From: Croceibacterium atlanticum
Lineage (GTDB): Bacteria; Pseudomonadota; Alphaproteobacteria; Sphingomonadales; Sphingomonadaceae
Length of the DNA stretch: 64,000 nucleotides
Direction of reading: 5' to 3'
NCBI RefSeq assembly: GCF_001008165.2
Contig: NZ_CP011452.2
Location: 310,001 to 374,000 of the forward strand
A program made the translations under genes and the position numbers. The notes under the pieces were generated by a model. That model worked only from the letters and a program-made list of their open reading frames with translations, was not told where the DNA came from and ran no database searches. Numbering within the stretch: position 1 is the first letter of the stretch; each line of letters opens with the position of its first letter. Shown one piece after another: positions 33,466 to 42,060 of this stretch.

Positions 33466-34743
33466 ATGGCAAGCAGACAGGGCCCGGCCGAAGCCGGTGC
33501 GGCGGTGGGCAGTTCAACGCTGCTGAAGATCCTGGTTTTCGCGATGTTCGCGATGTTCGCCATGACCACCGATTCCGTCGGGACCGTGATTCCCGAAGTG
33601 ATCCGCCAATTCGATCTTGGCCTGACTGCCGGTGGATCGTTTCAATATGCGACCATGTCGGGCATTGCGATCTCAGCCATCGCCCTGGGCTTCCTGGCCG
33701 ATCGGCTGGGCCGCAAGGTCACTATCCTGATCGGATTGACCATGTTCGGACTGGGATCCGCGCTGTTCGCAGCGGGGAACGATTTCCTGTTCTTTGTTTC
33801 ATTGCTGTTTGTTTCGGGTCTTGGAATCGGCATTTTCAAGGCCGGAGCGTTGGCGCTGATCGGCGATCTTTCACGCTCCACCCACGAACATGCCCGGACG
33901 ATGAACCTGATCGAGGGCTTCTTCGGCGTCGGTGCCATTATCGGCCCAGCCATCGTGGCCTATCTGCTGCAGGTGGGCGCAAGCTGGACCTGGGTCTATC
34001 TGATCGCCGCGGCGATGTGCGGCCTCCTGATACTCGGTTCGGCCACGGCCAGATTTCCGCGCCCGGTGATCGCCAGGGACAAGGCGACTTCCCCGACAGA
34101 GGCGATCCGCCTCGCGGCCGATCCCACTGCGCTGTTCTTCGGGACGGCGCTGATGTTCTATGTCGGTGCGGAGGCGGCCGTCTATGTCTGGGCTCCGACC
34201 TATCTGGCGGATTATTCAGGTTCCTGGGTGGCTCTTGCCGCCTATGCCGTGTCGATCTTCTTCGTGCTGCGCGCGGCCGGCAGGTTCGTGGGTGTCTGGC
34301 TGCTGTCGCGCATGAACTGGACCACGGTCCTCCTCCTGTGCAGCACGGCAATGGCATTGTTGTTCTGGGCGGCGGTCATCGGTGGGCGGGAGGTTGCAAT
34401 CTTCGCGCTGCCTGTGACCGGACTGTTCATGTCCGTGCTTTATCCCACGATCAATTCGACCGGCATCAGCTGTTTCGACAAGGGGCGTCACGGATCGGTC
34501 GCCGGGCTGCTGCTGTTCTTCACCTGCCTGAGCGCGGTCTTCGCGCCGCTGGCAATGGGCGCATTGGGTGACTGGCTGGGCGATAGCGCCTACAGCATCG
34601 TGCTGGGCGCGGTGATGGCCACGCTGCTGGTGGTGCAATGCGCCTGGAACGCAGCCCGGCAACCATTCGCCGCGCGTCTGGCGCAGCGCAATCTCGACGA
34701 TTATCACACCGCGGAAGTGGAAGCCGCCCCGGTAACGGGGTGA
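33466..34743 (+). CDS. MFS permease
   Basis: A 425-residue inner-membrane transporter with about 12 membrane segments. The helix 2-3 loop motif is GFLADRLGRKVT, and the segment LIEGFFGVGAIIGPAIVAYL recalls sugar permeases of the FHS/FucP sort. Length is usual. The ATG at 33466 lies 4 bases after the esterase stop, so translation is probably coupled. It ends an operon with two hydrolases, so it most likely imports the product they release, possibly a sugar such as sucrose or fructose. That assignment rests on context only. Confidence 0.9.
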   Translation: MASRQGPAEAGAAVGSSTLLKILVFAMFAMFAMTTDSVGTVIPEVIRQFDLGLTAGGSFQYATMSGIAISAIALGFLADRLGRKVTILIGLTMFGLGSALFAAGNDFLFFVSLLFVSGLGIGIFKAGALALIGDLSRSTHEHARTMNLIEGFFGVGAIIGPAIVAYLLQVGASWTWVYLIAAAMCGLLILGSATARFPRPVIARDKATSPTEAIRLAADPTALFFGTALMFYVGAEAAVYVWAPTYLADYSGSWVALAAYAVSIFFVLRAAGRFVGVWLLSRMNWTTVLLLCSTAMALLFWAAVIGGREVAIFALPVTGLFMSVLYPTINSTGISCFDKGRHGSVAGLLLFFTCLSAVFAPLAMGALGDWLGDSAYSIVLGAVMATLLVVQCAWNAARQPFAARLAQRNLDDYHTAEVEAAPVTG

Positions 34744-34765
34744 GCCACGGGACAGGGCGGAAAGA

Positions 34766-35827
34766 TCAATCCGCGCCGCGTGCAAAGGCCCGGCGCAAGG
34801 CATCCATCTTTGCTGCGGTGAAACGCTGCGAAACCGCCGCGTCCGGAACTATCCGATCAAAGGCATGGAATGCGCGCGGCACGACGAGCAGTTCCGTCGG
34901 TACGCCGGCTTCCGTCAATCGGGAAGCGTATTCCACGTCTTCCTCGACGAACAGGTCGGCGCCGCCCACGCCGATCCAGGCTGGCGGAAGGCCGGACAGA
35001 TCGGGGATCCGCGCGGGTACACCGGCCACCGGGATTTCGGTGCCGCCCGGCTTCGTTCCCAGAAACGCCTCCCACCCGAAGCGGTTGGCCGCTGCATCCC
35101 ACAGGATTGCACCGATCCATGGCGGCATCTGGCGGGTCGATCCGGTCCGGTCGTCCAGCATGGGATAGACGAGCGCCTGGAACAGCACCGGCACTTCGTC
35201 TCGATCGCGTGCGGTAATTGCCAGTAATGCCGCATGCGTTCCGCCAGCGCTTTCCCCCAGCAGCGCAATGCGCGATGGGTCCGCGCCGAGTTCCACGGCA
35301 TTTGCATGCAACCATCTGAGGGCCGCATAATTATCTTCGATGGAACCGTCATAGCGGGTTTCCGGGGCAAGCCGGTATTCGACCGTTACCAGCAGGCAAT
35401 CCAGATCGCGCGCCAGTTCCTGCAAATACCGCAGCTCCCCCTCGGCAGAGCCGAGAATGTGGCCGCCGCCATGAGTATGGAGAATGGCTGGCCGCGATCC
35501 TGCCTTGCCGCCATTCACGACATAGACGGTCACGGGCGGCAATCCGGGGGCGCCCGGAATGGTCCGCTTGCTGACATCTATTTCGGGCAGGGTAGGCTGC
35601 GCACTGGCTTTCCCTTCTGCGCGCATTGCGGGGAGGGCATCGCTACTGAGAGCGAGATTCCCGCCGGCCAGCAACTGCCTTGCCGCCGGGCGCAGCTCAG
35701 GGTCGAGATAAGCGATGGGATCAATGGTGCCGGAATTGCCACGGGCCAGAAGCGGTGCCGTGCCGAAAGCTCCGATCGTTGCCGCTGCGCCAATGCTGGC
35801 GCCCATGAAACTGCGTCGGTCCATCAT
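34766..35827 (-). CDS. Tat-exported HSL-type alpha/beta hydrolase
   Basis: A 353-residue hydrolase with a twin-arginine-like leader (MMDRRSFMGAS, then a hydrophobic stretch to PLLARG), so it is probably exported folded. The HSL-type motifs are LHTHGGGHILG, the nucleophile elbow LLGESAGG, a likely Asp in GGADLFVEED and a His in RAFHAFD. GGGGAG precedes the paired ATGs at 35827 and 35824. It is transcribed alone, divergent from the GH68 gene, with a LacI-type operator between them. It adds another ester-cleaving activity to the locus. Confidence 0.9.
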   Translation of the reverse strand: MMDRRSFMGASIGAAATIGAFGTAPLLARGNSGTIDPIAYLDPELRPAARQLLAGGNLALSSDALPAMRAEGKASAQPTLPEIDVSKRTIPGAPGLPPVTVYVVNGGKAGSRPAILHTHGGGHILGSAEGELRYLQELARDLDCLLVTVEYRLAPETRYDGSIEDNYAALRWLHANAVELGADPSRIALLGESAGGTHAALLAITARDRDEVPVLFQALVYPMLDDRTGSTRQMPPWIGAILWDAAANRFGWEAFLGTKPGGTEIPVAGVPARIPDLSGLPPAWIGVGGADLFVEEDVEYASRLTEAGVPTELLVVPRAFHAFDRIVPDAAVSQRFTAAKMDALRRAFARGAD

Positions 35828-35899
35828 CCATCTCCCCTCGCTGCCTTTTTTGCGGTCTTGTACATAAGATGTGCCTGTCAGTCGAAATGCAAGAGTAAA

Positions 35900-35913
35900 T
35901 GCAATCGATTGCC
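35900..35913. promoter_or_regulatory. LacI-type operator between esterase and GH68 operon
   Basis: TGCAATCGATTGCC matches the palindrome at 13 of 14 positions. It lies in the 134-base gap between divergent genes and ties the GH68-fructokinase pair to the same regulator. Confidence 0.75.
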
Positions 35914-35961
35914 CTATGATGTTCCTTTGTCTAAAGCGATGTTGGCAAAAAAGGTTTTCAG

Positions 35962-37245
35962 TTGCGGAGGTGGCTTGCCAGTGCGGATTCACCGGATGGG
36001 CATGAATTGTCGAAGCGCGGCAGTACGCAGGCAGGGGGCGTTGTCTTGAAGGGGGCGGATTTTCCTGCTGTTTCTTCGCAACCGGCGGAAGCCAGCCTGT
36101 CTGCCTGGACGCCTGACCATGTGAAGTCGATCGGCGCTGACGGGGCCTGTCAGACGGCGCCTGTGCTCACGCAGGATGACTTTGCGCGTATCGCCTCCGA
36201 TGTGGATTTCTGGGACGCCTGGCCCATTCAGGAAGCGGCCGGGATGCCGGCGCGCCTGGCAGATGGATCGACGCTGTGGATGGCACTCGGCGCGCCGCAT
36301 TTTCCCGATCCCGAAATGCGGCATGGGCACGCACGTATCCATCTGCTTCGGCTGTCAGGCGATGAATGGCAGCATCTGGGCCATGCCATGCCGGATGGAT
36401 TTTCTCCCGGCAGCCGGGAGTGGTCGGGTTCCGCGGTTCTCGACGGGCAGAGCGACACGGTCACGCTCTATTTCACCGCTGCCGGCCGGAAGGGCGAAGC
36501 TGAACCGAGCTTCCTGCAGCGCATGTTCGTGGCGCGTGCCACTCTTGGCGGCGATTGCGAGGCACCCTGTCTGGTGGACTGGCGCGATCTTGAAGAGGTC
36601 GTGCAGCGTGACCCTGCGCAATATATGGCGAGCGAGGCGGGAAGCGGCAGGATCGGGACGATAAAGGCATTCCGCGATCCAGCTTTCTTTCATGACGACA
36701 AGAGCGGGCGGGACTATCTCTTCTTCGCTGCGTCCGCTGCGCAATCCTCTTCCGCATTCAACGGCGTCATCGGTGTTGCCGCGGCGCAGGATGATGCCGG
36801 ATCGGATTGGGAGACATTACCGCCGGTGGTCAGCGCGGATGGGTTGAATAACGAACTGGAACGTCCCCACGTGGTTCGCCATGAAGGGCTGTATTATCTG
36901 TTCTGGTCCACCCAGTCCCATGTGTTCGATCCGCAGGGGCCGGTCGGGCCAACCGGCCTCTACGGGATGGTTTCCGAAAACCTGCTGCATGGATGGCACC
37001 CGCTCAATGGCAGTAGCCTGGTATTCGCCAATCCGCCAGAAGCACCGCGCCAGGCCTATAGCTGGTTCGTGATGCCGGACCTGCAGGTGACCAGCTTCGT
37101 GGATGATTGGGGCACTGCTTCGCAGAATGGCGGCCCCCGGCGGTTCGGGGCGACCTTCGCCCCGATGCTGCAATTGTGGCTCGACGGAGACAAGGCGGGG
37201 CTGGTGAAGCAGGAGGGCGGGGATGGCGCGGCTGGCCGGCGTTGA
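35962..37245 (+). CDS. GH68 family fructosyltransferase/beta-fructofuranosidase
   Basis: A glycoside hydrolase family 68 enzyme acting on sucrose or related fructosides. All three catalytic carboxylates are visible: the nucleophile Asp85 in FWDAWPIQ, the stabiliser Asp239 in AFRDPAFF and the acid/base Glu300 in ELERPHVV. EWSGSAV also fits. No signal peptide is seen, so it may act inside the cell on an imported sugar. The start is uncertain: no ATG, TTG 35962 gives 427 residues, and TTG 36046 after AGGGGGCG is plausible and still includes every motif. It overlaps the fructokinase gene by 23 bases, and a LacI-type operator is upstream. Confidence 0.88.
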   Translation: MRRWLASADSPDGHELSKRGSTQAGGVVLKGADFPAVSSQPAEASLSAWTPDHVKSIGADGACQTAPVLTQDDFARIASDVDFWDAWPIQEAAGMPARLADGSTLWMALGAPHFPDPEMRHGHARIHLLRLSGDEWQHLGHAMPDGFSPGSREWSGSAVLDGQSDTVTLYFTAAGRKGEAEPSFLQRMFVARATLGGDCEAPCLVDWRDLEEVVQRDPAQYMASEAGSGRIGTIKAFRDPAFFHDDKSGRDYLFFAASAAQSSSAFNGVIGVAAAQDDAGSDWETLPPVVSADGLNNELERPHVVRHEGLYYLFWSTQSHVFDPQGPVGPTGLYGMVSENLLHGWHPLNGSSLVFANPPEAPRQAYSWFVMPDLQVTSFVDDWGTASQNGGPRRFGATFAPMLQLWLDGDKAGLVKQEGGDGAAGRR

Positions 37246-38113
37246 ACTGGGCGGCACGAAATCCATCGCCGTGCTCGCGGATGACGATAGGATCGTCGCG
37301 CGGGAAATCTTGCCGACCCTTGAACCGGGTTCAACCCTTCCGACCATAAATGCGATTTTGCGGGGATGGTGGGACGAAGCGCCCTTCGCTGCCCTTGGCA
37401 TGGCATCTTTCGGCCCCTTGCAACTTGACCCTGGCCGGGAGGGGTTCGGCACGATGCTGGCAACGCCCAAGCGCGGGTGGGACGGCGCGCGCATTGCGGA
37501 AGTGCTGAGCGCTGGCCTCGATTGTCCCTGGTCGATCGATACGGATGTAAACGCTGCGGCATTGGCGGAATTCCGGTGGGGCGCGGGGGCCGGGTGCGGG
37601 GCAATCTGTTATATCACCATAGGCACTGGCGTGGGTGGAGGCCTGCTCCTTGACGGCAAGCCCGTACACGGCGCGATGCACCCCGAAATCGGCCATTTGC
37701 GCCTCCGCCGTGCGGCTGGGGACGATTTCCCGGGCGTGTGTCCATTCCACGGGGATTGTATCGAAGGGCTTGTCAGCGGCCCGGCAATAGCCGCGCGTTT
37801 TGGCATGGCTGCACCGGACGTGCCTGACGATCATCCGCTTTGGACCAATGTGGCGCATGATCTTGGCGAGCTAGCCTGTGCGGTCATACTGACCCATTCT
37901 GCGAACCGGATCCTGTTTGGCGGCACGGTGTCCCTGGCGCGGCAGTTCCTCCTTTCGCAAATCAGGGATCATGTCGTGTCGCGCCTGGGGGATTATCTGC
38001 CTGCTCTGGACGATGCGGGGGCGCGGGACAGGATCCGGATTGCGTCTCTCGGCGCCGATGCCGGGCCGATGGGTGCTGTGGCACTGGCTCAATCGTCCTT
38101 GCAGCAGCGATGA
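37223..38113 (+). CDS. ROK-family fructokinase
   Basis: A 296-residue sugar kinase, most like fructokinases of the ROK family, giving fructose 6-phosphate in the cytoplasm. The ATP-binding start is LAGVELGGTKSIA, the sugar-binding and catalytic part has WSIDTDVNAAALAE and GTGVGGGLLLDG, and the Zn-type motif is seen in HPEIGHLRLRR followed by CPFHGDCIEGLVSGPA, a fructokinase hallmark. It overlaps the GH68 gene by 23 bases, so the two are translated from one message. This pairing implies that free fructose is the sugar released. Confidence 0.92.
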   Translation: MARLAGVELGGTKSIAVLADDDRIVAREILPTLEPGSTLPTINAILRGWWDEAPFAALGMASFGPLQLDPGREGFGTMLATPKRGWDGARIAEVLSAGLDCPWSIDTDVNAAALAEFRWGAGAGCGAICYITIGTGVGGGLLLDGKPVHGAMHPEIGHLRLRRAAGDDFPGVCPFHGDCIEGLVSGPAIAARFGMAAPDVPDDHPLWTNVAHDLGELACAVILTHSANRILFGGTVSLARQFLLSQIRDHVVSRLGDYLPALDDAGARDRIRIASLGADAGPMGAVALAQSSLQQR

Positions 38114-38314
38114 AAAAGCTGCCGGCGGTGCCGCGCGCCTCTTCTGTAATCAAGTAAACCCGACCGAAGATACATCCGTCCGGGAACCCTCCGCCGGTCC
38201 GAAGCTTGAATTGCTGAGGAAACCGGATTCGATCTTCGATCATTTGCCGGAAACAGTCTCCGCGCCGAGGCGGCTGGTTCCTGGTCTGCTTCGGTCAGGG
38301 GCAGCGCGGTGACG

Positions 38315-38343
38315 TTGACGGTTTCCCTTGTAACTAATAATAT
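38315..38343 (+). promoter_or_regulatory. Sigma-70-type promoter for the 2-oxoacid dehydrogenase operon
   Basis: TTGACG and TAATAT are spaced by 17 bases, 36 bases before the E1-alpha ATG at 38379. The upstream stretch 38114-38314 shows no gene or other clear signal. Confidence 0.7.
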
Positions 38344-38378
38344 GTCGCCCGGATAAAAGATTCATACGGGAGCAGAGG

Positions 38379-39659
38379 ATGCCCAAGGACGATGCAGAGG
38401 CGGCGGCGAACCGGCCACGTCTTGCGTTGCATGTCCCCGAACCGAAGTTCCGGCCCGGCGACAAGGTTGATTTCACTTATCTGGACCTTCCCGGGGCAGG
38501 CGAACAGCCGCGCCCGGACGAAGCCTGTGCCGCAAGCGAGACGAATCCGCTCTGCACGGATCTGATCCGTGTCCTGGGCGATGACAATCTGGCTCATGGC
38601 CCATGGGATCCGCGGCTCGCGCCCGAAAGATTGCGCGGGATCCTGCGCGAGATGGCGCTGGTGCGGGCCTTCGATGCACGGATGTACCGGGCGCAGCGGC
38701 AGGGCAAGACCAGCTTCTATCTCAAATGCACGGGTGAGGAGGCGACCTCGGTCGCGGCGACCCACGCGCTTGATTTCGAAGACATGATATTCCCGTCCTA
38801 TCGCCAGCAGGGCTGCCTGATCGCGCGCGGCTATCCGATGCTGGAAATGGTCAACCAGATCTATTCCAACCGGGCAGACAAGTTGAAGGGCCGGCAATTG
38901 CCGATTCTCTATTCGGCGAAGTCGGTCAATTTCTTCTCGATCTCCGGCAATCTGGCCACGCAATTGCCGCAGGCGACCGGCTTTTCCATGGCCAGCGCCA
39001 TTCGGGGCGACAGCAAGATTGCCGCGGCCTGGGTGGGTGAAGGATCAACGGCAGAAGGGGATTTCCATTCCGCCCTGACATTCGCGGCAGTCTATAACGC
39101 GCCCACCATTTTCAACGTGGTCAACAACCAGTGGGCGATTTCCAGCTTTTCCGGTTTTGCCGGGGCAGAGCGGACGAGTTTCGCGGCGCGCGCCATTGGC
39201 TATGGCATTGCCGGGTTGCGGGTGGATGGGAACGATCCCCTGGCCGTCTATGCGGCGGAACGCTGGGCGGCGGACCGGGCGCGGTCGAATAATGGCCCGA
39301 CCCTGATCGAGTTCTTTACCTATCGGGCGGAAGGGCATTCCACCTCCGACGATCCCAGCGTCTATCGCAGCGCAGAGGAATTTGCCGAATGGCCGCTGGG
39401 CGATCCGATCGCGCGGCTGAAGAATCACCTTATCGCCATCGGGGAATGGTCGGAAGACCAGCAGGCGGAAATGGATCGCGAACTGGCGGAGCAGGTGCTG
39501 AAAGCCACCAAGGAGGCCGAGAAGAACGGTATCCTCGGCCACGGCCTGCATCATCCCTTCCACACCATGTTCGAGGATGTGTTCGAGGAACTGCCCTGGA
39601 ATTTGCGCGAGCAGAGCAAGGCGGCGATCCGCGAAAGGGAAATCAAATGGCCGGAGTAA
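38379..39659 (+). CDS. bkdA1: Branched-chain 2-oxoacid dehydrogenase E1 alpha subunit
   Basis: A 426-residue thiamine-diphosphate subunit that decarboxylates 2-oxoacids from valine, leucine and isoleucine. The cofactor-binding part is GEGSTAEGDFH through NNQWAIS; YLKCTGEEATSVAAT and TYRAEGHSTSDDPS are typical of the E1-alpha phosphorylation-loop region. The N-terminal extension of about 80 residues fits the branched-chain rather than the pyruvate enzyme. GGGAGCAGAGG precedes the ATG. It overlaps the E1-beta start by 13 bases, and E2 follows. No E3 gene is present in this window. Confidence 0.93.
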   Translation: MPKDDAEAAANRPRLALHVPEPKFRPGDKVDFTYLDLPGAGEQPRPDEACAASETNPLCTDLIRVLGDDNLAHGPWDPRLAPERLRGILREMALVRAFDARMYRAQRQGKTSFYLKCTGEEATSVAATHALDFEDMIFPSYRQQGCLIARGYPMLEMVNQIYSNRADKLKGRQLPILYSAKSVNFFSISGNLATQLPQATGFSMASAIRGDSKIAAAWVGEGSTAEGDFHSALTFAAVYNAPTIFNVVNNQWAISSFSGFAGAERTSFAARAIGYGIAGLRVDGNDPLAVYAAERWAADRARSNNGPTLIEFFTYRAEGHSTSDDPSVYRSAEEFAEWPLGDPIARLKNHLIAIGEWSEDQQAEMDRELAEQVLKATKEAEKNGILGHGLHHPFHTMFEDVFEELPWNLREQSKAAIREREIKWPE

Positions 39660-40711
39660 GTTCGGACGAAGATCCCGTGACCCTGGCCGATGCGCCGGTG
39701 CGCGATCTCAACATGATCGACGCGATCAATGAAGCGCTGGACGTCATGCTGGAGCGTGACCCGGACGTGATCCTGATGGGCGAGGATATCGGCTATTTCG
39801 GCGGCGTGTTCCGCTGCACTGCCGGCCTGCAGGAGAAATATGGCAAGACGCGGGTGTTCGACACGCCGATCAGCGAATGCGGCATTGTCGGCGTGGCGGT
39901 GGGGATGGGGGCCTATGGCTTGCGCCCGGTGCCCGAAATCCAGTTTGCTGATTATATCTATCCGGGGCTGGACCAGATCGTGAGCGAAGCGGCGCGATTG
40001 CGTTATCGCTCTGCCGCGGAATTTATCGCGCCGATGACAATCCGCAGCCCCTTTGGCGGCGGGATATTCGGTGGCCAGACGCACAGCCAGAGCCCGGAGG
40101 CGATCTTCGCCCATGTTTCCGGCCTCAAGACGGTCGTGCCCAGCACCCCGCATGACGCGAAGGGCCTGCTGATCGCCGCGATCGAGGACAATGACCCGGT
40201 GATGTTCTTCGAACCGAAGCGGATCTATAATGGTCCTTTCGATGGATATTACGACCGTCCGACCAAATCATGGAAAGGCCATCCCGGCGCGGCCGTTCCG
40301 GAAGGCTATTATTCCATTCCACTGGGCAAGGCGCGTATCGTGCAGGAAGGCAATGCGCTGACCATTCTCGCCTATGGCACGATGGTGCATGTTGCGGAGG
40401 GCGTGTGCCGGGAGAAGGGCGTCGATGCCGAGATTCTCGATCTGCGCACCATCGTTCCGCTGGATATAGAGGCTGTGGAAAAGTCGGTGGAGAAAACAGG
40501 CAGGTGCCTGATTGTCCACGAAGCGACGCGCACGGCCGGTTTCGGCGCCGAATTGTCGGCCCTGGTGACCGAACGCTGTTTCTACCATCTCGAAGCGCCG
40601 GTCGAACGTGTGACCGGCTTCGATACCCCTTATCCGCATAGCCTCGAATGGGCCTATTTCCCCGGCCCGATCCGCATTGGCGAGGCGATCGACAAATTGC
40701 TGAGCGAGTAG
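39647..40711 (+). CDS. bkdA2: Branched-chain 2-oxoacid dehydrogenase E1 beta subunit
   Basis: A 354-residue partner of E1 alpha. It shows LNMIDAINEALDVMLERDP, GEDIGYFGGVFRCTAGL, ISECGIVGVAVGMGAYGLR and the transketolase C-terminal domain with EILDLRTIVPLD. The reading frame is open far upstream inside the E1-alpha gene, but the ATG at 39647 has AAAGGG upstream and matches the family start. Overlap with E1 alpha indicates translational coupling for equal subunit amounts. Confidence 0.94.
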   Translation: MAGVSSDEDPVTLADAPVRDLNMIDAINEALDVMLERDPDVILMGEDIGYFGGVFRCTAGLQEKYGKTRVFDTPISECGIVGVAVGMGAYGLRPVPEIQFADYIYPGLDQIVSEAARLRYRSAAEFIAPMTIRSPFGGGIFGGQTHSQSPEAIFAHVSGLKTVVPSTPHDAKGLLIAAIEDNDPVMFFEPKRIYNGPFDGYYDRPTKSWKGHPGAAVPEGYYSIPLGKARIVQEGNALTILAYGTMVHVAEGVCREKGVDAEILDLRTIVPLDIEAVEKSVEKTGRCLIVHEATRTAGFGAELSALVTERCFYHLEAPVERVTGFDTPYPHSLEWAYFPGPIRIGEAIDKLLSE

Positions 40712-40715
40712 GCCC

Positions 40716-42053
40716 ATGGCACGATTTACCTTCAATCTGCCGGATATCGGCGAAGGCATCGCCGAGGCGGAGATCGTTGCCTGGCATGTGAAACCGGGCG
40801 ACATGGTCGAGGAAGACGGCCGCCTGGCCGACATGATGACCGACAAGGCGACGGTCGAAATGGAAAGCCCGGTGGCGGGCAAGGTGCTGGAAGTCGCGGG
40901 CGAAGCCGGCGATGTGATTGCCATCGGCTCGCCTCTGGTCGTGCTCGAAGTGGAAGGCAGTGTGCCGGACGATGTGGCGGCACAGAACGAAGCCGCCGGC
41001 GATCAGGCGGAGCCTGCACCGGCTCCCGCACCTCCTCCCCCGCCTGAACCTGAAGAGGAACAGTCGCAGTCAGTCCAGCAGGTGGAGCCTGCACCGCCGC
41101 CACCCGCTCCGCCATCTTCCCCGGCCTTCACCGCGCCGCCGCAGGGAAGCCGGCCGCCGGGTGCGCCCAAGGTTCTGGCCAGCCCTGCCGTCCGCAAACG
41201 GGCGAAGGAGCTGGGCATCGATCTGTGCGAGGTGCGTCCGGCGCAGGATGGACGTGTGCGTCATGCCGATCTCGATGCTTTTCTCAGCTATGGCGCTTCG
41301 CGGGGATATGCCCCGGCTGGCGGCGCCCGGCCGGACGAAACGATCAAGGTGGTGGGCCTGCGGCGGCGCATTGCCGAAAACATGGCCGCCGCAAAGCGCA
41401 GCATTCCGCATTTCACCTATGTCGAGGAATGCGATGTTACCGAGCTGGAAAAGCTGCGGGCCGATCTGAACGCGAAACGCGCACACAAGGATGGGGACGA
41501 GCGGCCCAAGCTGACCATGCTGCCGCTGCTTATTGCCGCGATCTGCCGGGTGATACCGGATTTTCCGATGCTCAATGCCCGGTATGACGATGAAGCGAAT
41601 GTCGTCACGCGCCATGGCGCGGTTCACATGGGCATGGCCACCATGACCGATTCGGGCCTGATGGTGCCAGTGATCCGCAATGCGCAGGGAATGAATCTGT
41701 GGCAGCTTGCTGCCGAGATTCTGCGCCTGTCCGAAGCTGCACGGACCGGCAAGGCCCGGTCGGAAGAGCTTTCCGGCTCCACCTTCACGCTGACTTCGCT
41801 GGGGCCGCTAGGCGGCATCGCCTCGACCCCGGTGATCAACAAGCCGGAAGTGGCGATTCTCGCGCCCAACCGGATCGTGGAGCGGCCCGTATTTGTGCCG
41901 GACGAGACAGGCGGCGAACGCATCGCCAAACGCAAGCTGATGAACCTGTCGATCAGCTGCGACCACCGCGTGGTGGATGGGTATGACGCGGCGGCTTTCG
42001 TGCAGGCAGTGAAGCGGTTGATCGAAACACCGGCCCTGATTCTGGCCGACTGA
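40716..42053 (+). CDS. bkdB: Branched-chain 2-oxoacid dehydrogenase E2 (dihydrolipoyl acyltransferase)
   Basis: A 445-residue acyltransferase core. An N-terminal lipoyl domain carries the modified Lys44 in MTDKATVEMES. A Pro- and Ala-rich linker of about 60 residues follows, then the E3/E1-binding domain near 150-190 (ASPAVRKRAKELGID) and the catalytic domain with SISCDHRVVDGYDAA, including the His and Asp of the active site. One lipoyl domain only. It begins 4 bases after E1 beta. E3 must come from elsewhere in the genome. Confidence 0.94.
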   Translation: MARFTFNLPDIGEGIAEAEIVAWHVKPGDMVEEDGRLADMMTDKATVEMESPVAGKVLEVAGEAGDVIAIGSPLVVLEVEGSVPDDVAAQNEAAGDQAEPAPAPAPPPPPEPEEEQSQSVQQVEPAPPPPAPPSSPAFTAPPQGSRPPGAPKVLASPAVRKRAKELGIDLCEVRPAQDGRVRHADLDAFLSYGASRGYAPAGGARPDETIKVVGLRRRIAENMAAAKRSIPHFTYVEECDVTELEKLRADLNAKRAHKDGDERPKLTMLPLLIAAICRVIPDFPMLNARYDDEANVVTRHGAVHMGMATMTDSGLMVPVIRNAQGMNLWQLAAEILRLSEAARTGKARSEELSGSTFTLTSLGPLGGIASTPVINKPEVAILAPNRIVERPVFVPDETGGERIAKRKLMNLSISCDHRVVDGYDAAAFVQAVKRLIETPALILAD

Positions 42054-42060
42054 CAATCCT

